NCBI GenBank assembly: GCA_038373885.1
Contig: JAWZYV010002522.1
Coordinates: forward strand, 62,001 to 126,000
Source of the DNA: Cheiracanthium punctorium
Taxonomy: Eukaryota > Arthropoda > Arachnida > Araneae > Cheiracanthiidae
Length of the DNA: 64,000 bases
Direction of reading: 5' to 3'
Shown one piece after another: positions 10,712 to 23,464 of this stretch (positions are counted from its first letter, which is position 1; every line of letters starts with the position of its first letter). The notes below the pieces were generated by a model, which saw only the letters and a program-made list of their open reading frames with translations, was not told where the DNA came from and made no database searches. The position numbers and the translations under genes are program-made.

Positions 10712-11098
10712 AATTTTACGTAGCTCAATGGTACAAGTAATATCTGACCCCATGCATTTTTAAATTCTTGCTTTCATTCCAGTGAGTGAAATGTGGACTG
10801 TTGACACAAAACATACAGTATTTAAAATAACAGCCTATTCTGAAATTAAACAGATTAAGAAGGAGTACAGAATTTCATTTTAATAATCAGATGATGGCAT
10901 CACTAAAAGGTACCCCCAAGAATTCCACATGGTTACTAAAACAAACCTCCATAACTTCTAGATCTATTTAGTTACAGAATTCGTTAACAGTTTATGTTTT
11001 GTTTGGTTAGTCAAAACGTAACAGGAATAGAAGTGAAAGTTTCAAAATGCTTGGAGGTGATCTGTATAGCCATTGAGCTATGTAAAATCCATCAGCAG
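10712..11098. repeat. inverted pair with tRNA-like A boxes
   Basis: ATTTTACGTAGCTCAATGG (about 10715-10733) is mirrored by CCATTGAGCTATGTAAAAT (about 11071-11089); homology continues inward for some 80 bases on each side (CATTTTTAAATTCTTGC against CATTTTGAAACTTTCAC). TAGCTCAATGG matches an A-box consensus, but no convincing B box is present. Either an inverted duplicate of a tRNA-derived repeat or the TIRs of a small element. Confidence 0.5.
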
Positions 11099-13390
11099 GA
11101 GATTTATAAGAATTTTCTTTGTCTGCAGTACTATACCTTCATTTGAGGTAATCTGTGATCAAACAAGAATAGAAATAAGAGTTTCGGACATCCACATTAC
11201 TCAACAGTGTGCAGAAATATTTGATATGTTCAAAGTTACCTTTTCTCCTGCTGAAATAAAAAATCCCTGAAAGCTTATTTTTTACCTATGGTACATTTCA
11301 GAACAACTTTCACTTACAACAGTATTAACAAAACAATAAAAATAGTTCATGATAAGATATTTATATAAAATCAAAAGAATACTAATAATTTTGATTTTTA
11401 AATAGGTTTTATTTTAAGCATAATTTATTCAAACTTTCTTTTCAACTTTATTACAATTAACAAGTCTTTTTTTTTAATTTAAATAAATAAGAAATGAACA
11501 GGATTGAATTGTTATCGAAAAGAAATTATTTGAAATTAAATTTCAGTCATTTATACGAACAAATACAAGAATTATGAAACACGAAAATAAGTTAAAAGAG
11601 TAATAGCTATCCTTTAATTGAAAACCAAAAAAAAACCAAAAAAAAAAAAAAATTAAATAAATAAACTAATTGTTGGGTAAATCAAAAATATAAATATATC
11701 TGCTGATAGCCTCTGTTAATGTACATATCATGTTTGGAAATTTAAGAGAATACCTATTTTTCTATTCTTCCCCCTCCCCCCAGAAAAAGGAATAAAATAT
11801 TTCTAAAATGGAAACTACTTTATATTGATTGATTTCTTTTTTTGTGAAAAGGGGTAAAGAAATATTTTTGTGCAGGCCAATACATAAATAATATAAATTA
11901 AAACCAATTATTTCATAATTCCCCAACAATGCCCATTTTGTTGAATCCCCCCAACATTTTTGTCTTGTCCAAAAACCATTATTTAAGGTTTAGAGGCATG
12001 AGCAAGAATACAGGTTAGAATCCTTAAAAAGTTCACCACCCAAGTCAGCCCCCCCAAGAAGACACCCCTCTTGTAGACTTGCCATAACGCAAAGAAATAA
12101 TTGAAGTTTAGAGCATGAGGGTGAACCATATTAACCTCCATAGATAATGTCTGGGTGAGGGGGGAGGGTGGTGATTCACAGAAAAAGATTTTTTTTTTCA
12201 CCTCTTAAAAAACCAAATTCCTGTTCTGAACATAATTTATACATACTTCAAAATAAAAGCCATTTCTTAATTTTTTAATATATATACACATTCATTTCTT
12301 TATTTATTTTTAAGTGTGATTTTATTTATTTCAATTTCACTTTTACAGCAAAATAGCTACAAATTACTTAATCTTTTAAAAACTACAAATTGAAAAAAAA
12401 ATTCTTTTAATATAGGTTTTATGCAAGAATTATTATACTATTGAAAACAGGTTTAGAGCAATAAATGAAAGTAAAGCCAGAAAAACTCATTAGTATGTTA
12501 GAACAAAGTTCAATTAATACGAGGGCCAAAAAAAAAGAAAGAAAAAACAGTTAATAAAAATATATAAGCAAAGTCTTAATAAAAACATGAGTAATGGAAC
12601 TTCCAAGTCCAGAGTAGTCTTCAGCCTAGCAAATTTTAGTTTACGATGCGTTCTAAATTTAAAAAAAAATTTAAACTATTACAGAACTGCAGAAGTAAAA
12701 AATAGCCTACGAATTGAAAAAAGTGGAAGATATCTCTTATTGAGACTCATGCAGGTTTGAATGAATTATAAAAGCAATGGCAGTGAACACACAACAAATT
12801 ATTACAAATTTGGTTTAATTGTATTACATTGTTACATTTATATAAAATACAATCACTGGATTCAATATGAGTACTTCAATACTATTTCACATTCAGGGAT
12901 TCTTCTAACAGCATCTGGAAGATAAAAATTATGACTTCAACAAGTAATTACAGAATTAAAAGTTAAAACATAACTGCTATTCTATCCTAATAAAAAAAAG
13001 GGTACCCTCCCCCCTCCCCATAATTTGAATAAGACTGAAGAAAAGCTCAAAATCAGAAAGAGTTGGCAGCTAGAATATACTAGAGCATAAACTAGATCTA
13101 TGTTAAATACATACAAAATAAAATTAGTTAAAATTAGTTTTGTGTGTACATGGATTAGTGTCAAATTTAAATCTCCAACTAAAGCACAGCTTAACACTTT
13201 CAACTAGGTGATGAATTTACAGAGGAATAAGTCAGCAGATCTTTTCATTTGATTCAGAAAACATTTTGTTTATAGTTTCACTAAAATCGGAGGATAACTT
13301 TATAATAAAAAGTCTGCAAATCTACATACATTTTGGAACACCTTTAGGAGCAGGTTAAATACAATTTTGGAACAGCACAAAAGCATACCG
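11099..13390. other. AT-rich non-coding interior
   Basis: No open frame with a domain. Contains A-runs (11638-11653, near 12530) and C-runs. Nothing more is recognised. Confidence 0.5.
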
Positions 13391-13429
13391 AAAAATGGTA
13401 ATAATAAATACATTCTTATTACCATTTTT
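13391..13429. repeat. 14-bp hairpin
   Basis: AAAAATGGTAATAA and inverted TTATTACCATTTTT separated by 11 bases. ATGGTAATAATAAATAC recurs about 54 bases downstream. Confidence 0.75.
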
Positions 13430-13862
13430 CATATTACCATATTTATGTATGGTAATAATAAATACTTTCAAGTAACATTTACATATACTGTAACCTTCTG
13501 AGTAAGAGAGGGAAGGGAAACAGGGTTCCTACTGTTAAAATTGTACAAATTATGAATAAATGAATAAAATAAAGATGTAGAATTTAAGCTGCCTTTTACA
13601 TTTTAATTTTGCCACTGAACATAAAAGCAAATGGGAAAAAAAACTGCAATAAAACTTAAATATAGCAGCTCAAAAAAAAAAAAAATCATTTTTTTTACCT
13701 GCAAAAAATAAAAGAAAAAAAACTTTAATTTCACAGATAAGAAATGCTTGTACTGTTTTATAAAATAATCTGTTCTCTATGTTCTATTAATATTAGAATA
13801 TACTGATATGTAAAGTGATTGAGAGCACAAAATACTTTATTAAAAGTAAGGAACACATTGTA

Positions 13863-13901
13863 GGATTTACTTCACAAAATTTTATTTTGTGAGGTAAATC
13901 C
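13863..13901. repeat. 18-bp hairpin
   Basis: GGATTTACTTCACAAAAT pairs with ATTTTGTGAGGTAAATCC with one mismatch and a three-base loop. Confidence 0.8.
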
Positions 13902-14342
13902 TCTGAGGTAACACAGAAAAGAATAATTGGGGACAGTATTGAAGCGAAAATCCCTTATCAAAGCAATTTGGAATAAAATTATCCCTGAATCACAGTAACC
14001 TGTGCGTAATAACAAACATCAAACTAATAGTGACAAAATAAATATTAAACACATTACTTACTATTGGTGAGTTAAATTTGCAAATTATTACAATCAATTA
14101 AAAAATAGAAAATATTCAGGACTTGTAATATATTTTAGGTACATCAAAAATTGAGTAAAAAATAAAGTGATAACTTTGCAATAAAAACTTTTCATGCACA
14201 GCAAGTAAAATATCATCAAATAACAACATTCTTAGCAAAGATCACATCTATATGTGGAAGATAAACAAAAGAAATAAATAATTAAACGGAAGTTTGAAAA
14301 TACTTTTCATACCCAGTCTGGTAAATTACAAGGATTCAGTGC

Positions 14343-14492
14343 TCAGAAGTGTAGCTAGAGGGGGGACATTTGTCCCAGGGCATAGGATCCAAAAGGCACC
14401 AATTTGTATATAAAACTTTTTCCAGCGCATTTTGGTAAACAAGAAGTGATGCAAATTTGTTCTCGGACACTGAAAATTCTTGCTACACCTCT
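14343..14492. mobile_element. small hAT-like MITE
   Basis: Left end CAGAAGTGTAGCTAG, right end inverted CAGAGGTGTAGCAAG. Flanks TCAGTGCT and AGTACTGA are suggestive but not a clean 8-bp duplication. Non-coding, about 150 bp, nested in the 12.5-kb structure. Confidence 0.6.
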
Positions 14493-15095
14493 GAGTACTG
14501 ACCCCAATTAATAACCTAGATCTTCTTGAAGTCAGTTAAAAACTAGACTAAAGATATTTTTGAGTAATATTCAAATATACATATGACAACATGTGAACAC
14601 TGACAAGGTTATTGCACTTTGTTAATACTGCAGGCTTAAAAAATCTGAATTTACTAAGGAAGTAAAGTTTACATTTACATATTGTATTAGTAAAATTAAA
14701 AAATAATATATTTCATCTGTTTTTACCACTAATGGTGGTACATGTAATATGGTGTCAAAACTGGTAGGCTAGTTTTCGATTTGGTTTGTACCAAAGTACA
14801 GATATGAGATTAACAAAAAAGGAAAAAAAGTCTGAAAGAATGTCCAAACAACTTTTGAGCAACTATACTTATGAATTTCAAGAGCAATAAATATTTTAAT
14901 TTTTATTGATACTAAATCTATCTTACTTATATACAATTTTGCCTTACTGAAAAATCAGAAAATTTTTGAAAAAAATGAAAAAACTGAATTCTTTATAAAC
15001 ATTGAAAAAGGTCTGAATATTAAACTAAATTCTTAAATCTCATCTCTGAAAGTAGCATTTTACAGTTTACATTTTAAACAACAACAGCAGTGACA

Positions 15096-15137
<42 letters not shown>

Positions 15138-16925
15138 GTTACAGGAGTTTCAAGGTTTTACTTACAACATATTTTTAAGAGGTAGTGAGGGTGCAGAGTT
15201 AAAAAAATTAATCTGAAGGGACTAAAAATTGATTTTTATACTTTATTTCATTGTTACTTCATAAAATGTTGCAAATAAGACTTGATTTTGCAAGCAATTT
15301 ATTAACTTGGTGTCAAATATGCAACTTGACATAAAAAATTTACATATAATAGAGATTAAATAAATGACAGAATATAGCATAACATAAAATGATATACTAA
15401 AGAGTTGCCTGGGTCAAATGCTTTAATAAAGAATACCACATTGAATTTTACTGTATAAATATTTATTGTTTTACTCATTGATGTAACTTTACCAAAAGTT
15501 ATACTTTTTTTTCTTTTAAGAACAGCCCTAATAACTTTCTCAATTTACATGAAATTTATAAAATTTAATACATAGTCACTAACTGCCCCAAAGTAACATC
15601 ACTTTAGGGGAAAAAAAACTAAAAAAAAAACATATAAATCAATTTGGAAAATAAGAAAAAAATAAACTAAACAAAAAAGTAAACATCTCAAAAAAAAAAA
15701 AAAAAAGTTATTGACAATTATGAAATTATGCGATACAAGCTTTGAAAAAATTAGACCGCAGAGATCAAAAGTATGCAGACTTTGAACTAGTAATTAAGAA
15801 CATTTAAAGAATAAATAAACAAATAAAACAAAAATATGAATACCACTTATAATGCCAATAGTTTCTTCTCTTTTACAGCATGCCACTGACAAAAATTCAA
15901 TGGTTTTCCACAGGACCAGTTCAGAGTACTAGAAAATAAAAAGATAATAAAGTGATAAACAGCCAAAATCAATCAGTTTTTCTTGTAACATATTTTATTC
16001 ATCACTTGGCTCTGCAAGCTTTAAAGACAGGCTTCTCAAAAACTCGGTATAATTCAGAATGCTTCTTCATAGACAGCATGATGAACTTTTATAGAACAAC
16101 AAAACTGCAGGTCTTATCCCATTTTTAGGGAGAAATTCACGAAAGTGGAAACTGTATCTGATGGCTAATTCTCCCTCTATTTTGGACAATACAATATGTT
16201 ATAAATTTTTCTCTGAGTATTTCACTTCTATAAATTAACCATTTGTATTGCCATAAATACAGCTTGTGAAGAGAAATTCTGAATTTTCAAATTTCTGACT
16301 AAGTTTTTATTCTGACATAGAAGAAATTCTGACATAGTTGAATTCTTTTAAAACCTGTTCAGAAATTGCATTATTTCTTGTAAAAAAAAATAAATAATAA
16401 TAACTTGATTGAAACATTTTGTTTCTACTCAGTGAGACACTTAATGAAACACAATTTTTGTGAGAAATCTACTACCCATCTGATTCAGTGCTTAAGATAT
16501 ACATTCTTCTAAAATGGGATGCTTTGCAATGCAAATAATAATAATAATATAAAATTCACACAGACATGTGTATAAGGAACATTTATAACATATGATATGA
16601 ATATAAAATTAACTCCCAAATTTAAAAATACACTGAAACAGTAAATAATTAAAAATAAATACATACTTATATCTAAAGACATCCAAAGTAGTATTCACCC
16701 TTATCAAAGGTTCGTGAAAAATCACCCAGTCATCGCTGTTATTAACTCTCCTATATTTCAAGAAAATGAGTATTCAGTACATAAAAAACATTCTAAAAGT
16801 TTCGTTTTCTAAAGCAACCAATTTATATGAATATTCATTTATTATCAATTTATATATATTTAACTAATGACCACCCAAGGTAGGAGTCTTCAGTTAAAAT
16901 TTACATTTAAACATTATCACAAGAA
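14493..16925. other. AT-rich non-coding interior
   Basis: No gene recognised. Holds an (AAT)n run at about 15100-15136 and A-runs near 15690. Confidence 0.5.
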
Positions 16926-16929
16926 CAAA

Positions 16930-17060
16930 TGATTCGGTGGTAGATCGAGGGGTAATGGGATGAGTGGCTATAGGGCTTCAGTCCCCCCCCCCCGTTCTCA
17001 AATCCAGGCAGCAATTATGACATAAAGTCGCTTGAGTCAGAAGTATGGGTCTAAATGGGG
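16930..17060 (+). mobile_element. possible tRNA-derived SINE head
   Basis: GATGAGTGGCTATAGGGC resembles an A box and GTTCTCAAATCCAGGC a B box, with a C-run between them where the variable region would be. Weakly supported. Confidence 0.3.
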
Positions 17061-17189
17061 GCCCCCTTACATTTTGTTTCTTCACCGACTCTGACAATTG
17101 TCTTTCTGTATTTTCCACAGTATTTACCCGTTTGCCCATGATAATCAGGGAACAATCATATTACATTAAATTTTTCAGTAATATTTGAC

Positions 17190-17830
17190 TTATTTATTAA
17201 GATATATTTTTCAGAAATTTGTATATGAATGCATTTAAAATTATTTCAGATTTTAAATGCAAAAATAATGTGTAACAGATAAACAGTGATAATTCGCAAG
17301 TAATAATATATTAAGATGCTAACATATCAAAAATATATACTTGTGCAATATATATGAGGAATATTTGAAATATACACCCAATATTGTGGATACATTTTAA
17401 ATAAATTTAATTTAAATTCATTAAGATTGACAATATAATGGGTAAATATTAATTTGCTACAATTTACATTAGTATTTATTTCCAATTTAATGATAATATT
17501 GAATAATTAAGTATATGAACATGAAAAAATAAAAATACTATAAAATTAATTACTTGTCAATATTAGGAATACATTAGAAATATTACCAATGTTTACCTAA
17601 TATTGTGTATACATTTTAAATACATTTGGGCTAAATATTAACTTGCTGCTATGTAAAAATACTGGTTTGGGTTTTCAATGTTTTACAATCCTGTGAGGTG
17701 CTATTTGAAAGTTTATTGGTAATGGAACTACTTCAGAACTACTTCCAAAATATAGGCAATATTGCAGATACATTTCATTTAAATTCAGTAGAAAAAGGAT
17801 TAAAATTATTTTGAATTTTTAAGTAAATTT
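17190..17830 (-). repeat. AATATTG-rich array, right arm, inner copy
   Basis: Read on the reverse strand it carries the same words as 9230-10340: CCTTTTTCTACTGAATTTAA, AAAATGTATCTGCAATATTG and TGGAAGTAGTTCTGAAGTAG. It is therefore inverted relative to the left arm. Confidence 0.65.
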
Positions 17831-18085
17831 TACCAATATCATAAATTTATTTACCCTTAATGATACCCAGTAGAAGACCCAAACTCTGAAATCCATGCTG
17901 TCTGCTTTCTCAACAATGTCAATAAATAATGAAATCTGTTCTGCTACCTGCAAGTTCAGAAAACCACAGAATAATATTAAATACTTGAAAAATATAACAT
18001 TAATGATATGGGCACCCATAAGGGGGGGGGGCTCAAGGTAGGGAACTTGCTCCCCCCCTAGGAGAGGAGAGCAGGGGCAGGGACA

Positions 18086-18262
18086 TACCCCAAAAAAAAT
18101 TCTGGGAGTGTCCAAAAATTTCGGAGGGGGTCCAAACGATGAAAAAGGCAGAAATTTTCACAAAAAGACTTCACCATTATTGCTTTGTTAATAAAAACTG
18201 AAATTTCGGAGGTGTTACAGACCCCCACCCCCCTTCCTGGGTACGTCCTTGGCCAGAGGGTG
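18086..18262 (-). mobile_element. MITE-like repeat R1, copy 2
   Basis: Reverse-strand text begins CCAAGGACGTACCCAGG and includes GTGAAAATTTCTGCC and GTTTGGACCCCC, matching copy 1 and copy 3. It lies between the two right-arm arrays. Confidence 0.65.
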
Positions 18263-18299
18263 ACTGGTGGGGCTTCAGCCACCCTCGAAATAAGTAAAC

Positions 18300-18949
18300 A
18301 TAAGAAATGGAGAAAATTACATATTCGTGGGTAATTTTGAAAGTTCAGCTTGAAATTTTTAAGGTTTAGATACGTCCCTAAGCCAAACTCACTCCCCCCC
18401 CCCCACTTAAGTATGTTTTTTCAATCTGCAAAGATATGTTCTGATTAAATGAATTTAAAATGAAATATGCTAGATAAATTTTAAGTTTATGAACATTTCC
18501 TATGCAATATGTGAAATAACCTTTATTAAAAATGAAGTCTTAAAAAAATGCAACTCAAAGCATGGCTTTTTCCATAACATTACAGAAATAATTCAGCAAT
18601 CAAAATTAATTGAATGTCAACAATATTATTTGAATTGTCTTAGACTGAACAAGTGTAAAGTAAGCTTTATTTAAGGGGAATAGATGAAGTGAATATTATC
18701 AAATACAATGAAGAACCGTTCTGATTATACCATCTTTAAAATAAAACAAACTACATTAAAATCGGCTCATCCATTTGGGATCTATTTTGCCACACACACA
18801 TCCAACTTTTAGAAAAAAAAACCAGGCTTTAGTATCTTAGAATGAAAATTTAATAAACTAAATTCATATTCTGAAAAAATTTAAGGACCCCTTAAAATGG
18901 GGTGTCTGGGGCATGTGCCCTCCTTGCTCCTGTGATAATCATGGTCTTA
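18300..18949. other. AT-rich non-coding stretch
   Basis: Includes CATTAAAATCGGCTCATCC then CACACACACATCC at about 18755-18805, styled like a LINE 3' tail. No gene. Confidence 0.4.
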
Positions 18950-19690
18950 TCATCACAGGATTTTCAGTAGTATTTGACTTAATTATTAAAATATATTTTT
19001 CAGCAATTTGTACATAAATGCACCTAAAATTATTTATCAGATTTTAAATTTTGAAATAATGTACAGTAGATAAACAGTCTTAATTCACCATTACTGTTAT
19101 ATTAAGATGCTGACACATTAAAAATATTTGTTAGTACAATATGAGGGAAATTTATAATATACACACAATACTGTGTGGATACATTTTAAATATATTTAAT
19201 TTAATTCATTAACATGGACAATATAATGGATAAATGTTGCTAATTTTTACCAATATTAGTTTTTATTTCCAATATAATAACAATGTGAAGGATTGAGTAT
19301 ATTAGCATTAGAAAAATAATAAAATGGTATAAAAATATTTTTAAAAATTACTTGTCAATATTAAGAATACATTATAAATATTTCGAATTTTTACTTAATA
19401 TTGTGAACACATTGAAAAGATATTTGGGCTAACTACTAACTTGCTACTATTAAAAACTTTATCAGTAATGGAATTACTTCAGAAACATTTCCAGTATATA
19501 GCCAATATTGTGGATATATTTCATATGTTAATTAAATTCAATAGAAAAAAATTAGCATTATTTTGAATTGGTATCTAGGCTAAAAGGTAAGTTTTACCAA
19601 TTTGAGAATTTTATTTACCAATATTGATACACAACAGAAGACATAAAATCTACCAAACCAAAATCTGCAAGGCTCTAAAATTAATACTGT
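18950..19690 (-). repeat. AATATTG-rich array, right arm, outer copy
   Basis: Diverged second right-arm copy: TTTTCAGTAGTATTTGACTT, CAATATTGTG and ACATTTTAAATATATTTAAT recur here and at 17170-17640, so the right arm has been duplicated relative to the left. Confidence 0.65.
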
Positions 19691-20910
19691 ATTACTAAAT
19701 TTAATATTGTAACACTTACCTTTATTACCAGTAATATTAAACTTATCCGTTACTGTACTATTGAATTATCCTTAAACAGTATACAAACTTTTCAATTCCA
19801 AAAATCTCGCATTTAACACCAAAAACAATAACTTTTTTTCCGCGTTGAATCAGTTTACCAGCATATTATCCCTTGTGTTTTTCGTACTACTAATGAAAGC
19901 TCACACATTCTGAATCACCTGCTACTTTCAGCTGGTTTCCCTGATTTAAAAGTGGACTTTCCTGAGGCCATCTGGGGTGTTCGATCGTAAATTATCCACT
20001 TTACCATATGAGAGAGAGGTTTGTGTATGTGTAAAAAGTGGAGAGGGAAATATTACACCACAACAACAGAGCGGTTATTTTGATCTAACAACGTATATAT
20101 GTATAGTCTAAGCGTGAATCTGTGCTAGAGTGTGCAATAAGATAAAGTGATGCACATAGACATATTGAAATTTAATCACAAAATATTTTTTTCCCACGTT
20201 TGTAATTTATTTCAATATAAATTGCATACAATATATAATTGATCATTATTTTCTGCTTTTGATTTAAAATTTTGTTTATACTATTTGCAACAGGCGCGTA
20301 TCCTTCCTAAAAATCTGACCCTTTACTTAGTTTAAAATTTGATACTGAGGCTACAGTTGAAACAGCTTGCTTACAATTTGATACACAGGTTAGAGCCCTC
20401 TCCACCCCCGAAATAAAATCCTGACTGCACCACCGATTTACAAACACGCATCAAAACATGCTCAAATATTATATACAGAAACAAAAAACGAATGCAAGAT
20501 TTCAGCTATATAAGCATAAATAACATACTACGATCAAGTATAGAGGCGGATCCAAAGATCAATTTCTCGGAAGGGTATAAAATTAAAAGAAGCAGGCTTG
20601 TTTAAGTCTTAAAAACAAAATGTATAGTAAAGCAAAATGTTAACCCTAACCAAAGCAATGTCTGTCGGAAGAGCTGGAGTCCTAATGGATCCGACACTGA
20701 ATCAATGTATCTTATATGTTGTGAATTATCAAATTTTAAACTAACATTTACAATAATTGAAAAGTTATAAGGTTTTACTTACTTGTGTTAGCTAAAAGTA
20801 TTCCATTACTTGTATGCAGTTGGTACTTCGCAACTGCAGTCCAATTCCAATATGGCGTCGTTTGCGTGTGGAAGCAACGCACTCACTCCTGCTGAAGTGA
20901 ACGCATCATG
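19691..20910. other. non-coding stretch before right subterminal array
   Basis: No gene recognised. This roughly 1.2 kb has no visible counterpart in the left arm. Confidence 0.5.
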
Positions 20911-20914
20911 GGAA

Positions 20915-21120
20915 ATGTGGTGACTCTCTCACTAGAGTGAGCAGATAGCGCCTTCACCCTTACTCTAAGAGTGACATTGTCTCACTCTTGCAGTTAGGGT
21001 GACAGAATCCTATCGATGAAGAGTCATAATGCAGTTTTCTCACTCTTATCTCACTCTATCTGGGATGATTTGCCGGTGACTTTTTGTAAGAGTGACAATG
21101 TCACTCTAAATTTTTAAGAG
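20915..21120. repeat. AGAGTGA subterminal array, right
   Basis: Units in both orientations: AGAGTGAGC, AGAGTGACATT, AGGGTGACAG, and TCACTCTTGC, TCACTCTTATC, TCACTCTATC. AGAGTGACAATGTCACTCT (21090-21108) is a perfect 8-bp-arm hairpin with a three-base loop. Confidence 0.7.
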
Positions 21121-21307
21121 AGATGGGGGGATCTGACACCGCAACGCGGTTGCCAGAGGGCATTAGCAACAACAACAACACATTAAAATAATCGATTAAA
21201 TGTTTATTTTTGCACACAAGGAAAAAGAAAACTTTATCGGAACAAAGATGTAAACTGAAATAAAACATCAACTGTGTATTGGAAGTACTAGGGTGAAAGA
21301 CAGAGGT

Positions 21308-21486
21308 GCATGGGCGCCGGCAGCATAGGGCAAGGGGGGGGGGCAATAGCCCTCCTGGATTTTTGTATGCAGTGTTTTCCCTTGCTTTTTTGCTCTGTCC
21401 AACATGGTAACCATACTTAAAGTAGTCTTTCCCCCCCTTGAGTAGTCTTTGCCCCCCCCTGGGAAATATTCTGCCGGCGCCCATGC
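21308..21486. mobile_element. MITE with GCATGGGCGCCGGCAG ends
   Basis: GCATGGGCGCCGGCAGCATA at the left recurs inverted as GCATGGGCGCCGGCAGAATA at the right. AGAGGTGC and CGAGGTGC flank it (7 of 8), consistent with a hAT-type duplication, though the exact end is ambiguous by two bases. G- and C-runs occupy the interior. Confidence 0.7.
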
Positions 21487-21494
21487 CGAGGTGC

Positions 21495-22132
21495 TATAGA
21501 TCTCGTAAGAGAAAACTACGTTCATATCAAGGGGGGGGGAATTGTGCTTCTTGTTACATTTTAAGAAAATCATAATATTGTGGCATAGTCTGGTGATTGA
21601 GTTTGGATCTTTCTTTCCCTCGTATATGTATTTCTAACGTTCTTGAGTTTCAAATGCGCCTTTTTTTAAGCAAAAAGGCTATACTTAGGAAATTTTATCC
21701 CTTTTGAAGTGGGAGTCCGAAACGTGTTTTTTACACGTCCTTTCCGAACCGATTTCCAAACCGATTCCCAAAAAGTTATAATGTTATATTTGAAAAATAT
21801 TACAATGTAATAAACTTGGAACCCCAAATATAAACATCAGTTTTTAAAAAATTGCCTTTCTAGAACAGTGCATTTTCGCTTATCTACATCCACAACTTTG
21901 TACAGGTAAAAACATGTTTAGCTAATATTAATATTTAGGATGTTTTAAACAACCCCCCCCCCATTTTTTTTCTGGGGGCATGTGTTTCACACATTTTTCA
22001 TAACTAACATAGTACATATAGATTATTTTAATACAGCTAATATATTTTCAATAGATTATTATTCCTTGTTTAAAATATACCAAGGCTCACTGTTTTGAAT
22101 AAAAAAATTCTTCATTCTTTAATTTTACCATA
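21495..22132. other. AT-rich non-coding stretch
   Basis: No gene recognised. Confidence 0.5.
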
Positions 22133-22140
22133 CTCTCGGC

Positions 22141-22306
22141 CAGGGGCGTAGCCAGAAATTTTTCATGGGGGGGTTACGACTACTACAACTCATATATATG
22201 TATACGTGTGTCTGGTAATGTAGTGAAGAATATACATTTTGTATGGCAAACATTTCTCATGGGGGGGTTATGACCCTCTAACCCCCCCCCCTTGGCTACG
22301 CCCCTG
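22141..22306. mobile_element. hAT MITE, CAGGGGCGTAGCCA family, copy 1
   Basis: Ends CAGGGGCGTAGCCAGAAATT and inverted CAGGGGCGTAGCCAAGGGG. Flanks CTCTCGGC (22133-22140) and CACTCGGC (22307-22314) match 7 of 8. The interior has ACATTTTGTATGGCAAA, shared with copies at 28144-28313 (inverted) and 58551-58670. Confidence 0.88.
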
Positions 22307-22314
22307 CACTCGGC

Positions 22315-23460
22315 TAAATTTGAAGAAATATTTTTTCAAAAAGCTTGATGGGAAAAGGTATGTGAAAGTGCATGCATTTAATACATATTTATTTCATGCG
22401 TCTCCCTGTTTCCTACAGAGAAACACACACATTTATTTCTCAGAATCCCAAATACACAAAAGTTCATTTTTTTTTACATCCTTTTCGGACAAACATAGTT
22501 TAAAATTGTAATAGTAAGTAAATGATGATCTCATACCAAATTTTTGTTTATCTGAAATATTTGTAAAGATGAAGTTCGTTGGAACAATATTTTATTGTTA
22601 TTTCAATATCAAATTTGCAGCATCTAAGAAATAAAGCAGTAAATATCAGGAATAAAGCATTATTTTATGCTGGAAAACAAGCGAGATAATTCTCCACCAA
22701 GTTGAAGCCGTACTAAAATATTTTTAAAAATCTTGTTAACTCTCAATTTAATAACAGTACATGTTCGAAGAAGACTTACTATGTATAGCATATTTTTAGG
22801 TATTCTTCCTGACAAAATACTTTTAAAAAATCAAAGCTAAAAACTAAAATAGGAAAGCAACATTAACAAATTCCAATGTCAAAACTCTGGATGAAAGAAT
22901 GAGAGGGATGGCAAAACTATGGATTGCCTCAGGTGCCAATAACCATTTCAATATGTACTCAAGAGTCTGCAGTCTAACATTTTACTTCATTTGCTTATTG
23001 TACATTAAAATACATTGTTAAAGATGTTTGTTTAATTCAGTAATCCTAAAAAATATCAAAGACACTTTTATAATTTTGAAAAGCATGGTGGCTACAAGAA
23101 TTAAGAAAAAAATATCCTTGATAATTCAGGTTTTATAAAATCCCCAATTGTATATATACTTGAAAACAAAGCATGTGCACTTTTTGTGCACAACATTGCA
23201 CAAAAAGCATCGGAAATAATCCTCCCATGATAACATTGCTTGGGATAACTTAACTTTTTTGTGGCTTTTTATACATTTTATAATCTACTATTGTTTGTTC
23301 AGACAGAGATGTGTAAACTTATACGTACATTCAATTAAAGCACTGATTTCATAGAATTTCAGTTAATATTAAAAGTTGCGTCAACAGCCAGTTTTTTTTT
23401 AATTAAACTGTGGAATGATACAACACTACAGAGCTTATATGCTTATTTCAAAAACAAAAG
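22315..23460. other. AT-rich non-coding stretch
   Basis: No gene or element recognised. Confidence 0.5.
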
Positions 23461-23464
23461 TTAA

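Larger units (their letters stand above)
8630..21124. mobile_element. 12.5-kb TIR-bounded non-coding structure, family unknown
   Basis: Terminal inverted repeats at 8630-8653 and 21101-21124 match at 21 of 24 positions; the outer 11 bases ATCTCTCTTAA are identical. Inside each end is an array of AGAGTGA/TCACTCT units (8641-8915; 20915-21120). Next come AATATTG-rich arrays: one orientation at 9230-10340, the opposite at 17190-17830 and 18950-19690. The centre has only short frames and no transposase, integrase or polymerase motif. No target duplication is visible (CTGCCAAT left, GGGGGGAT right). It could be a very large non-autonomous DNA transposon, a decayed large element, or an inverted duplication. 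Nested MITEs and SINE-like pieces lie within. Confidence 0.55.

Noticed and set aside
8630..21124. Maverick/Polinton or a large viral insertion as the identity of the 12.5-kb structure.
   Set aside because: No polymerase, integrase, ATPase or capsid-like frames are present, and the ends do not start with the expected AG.
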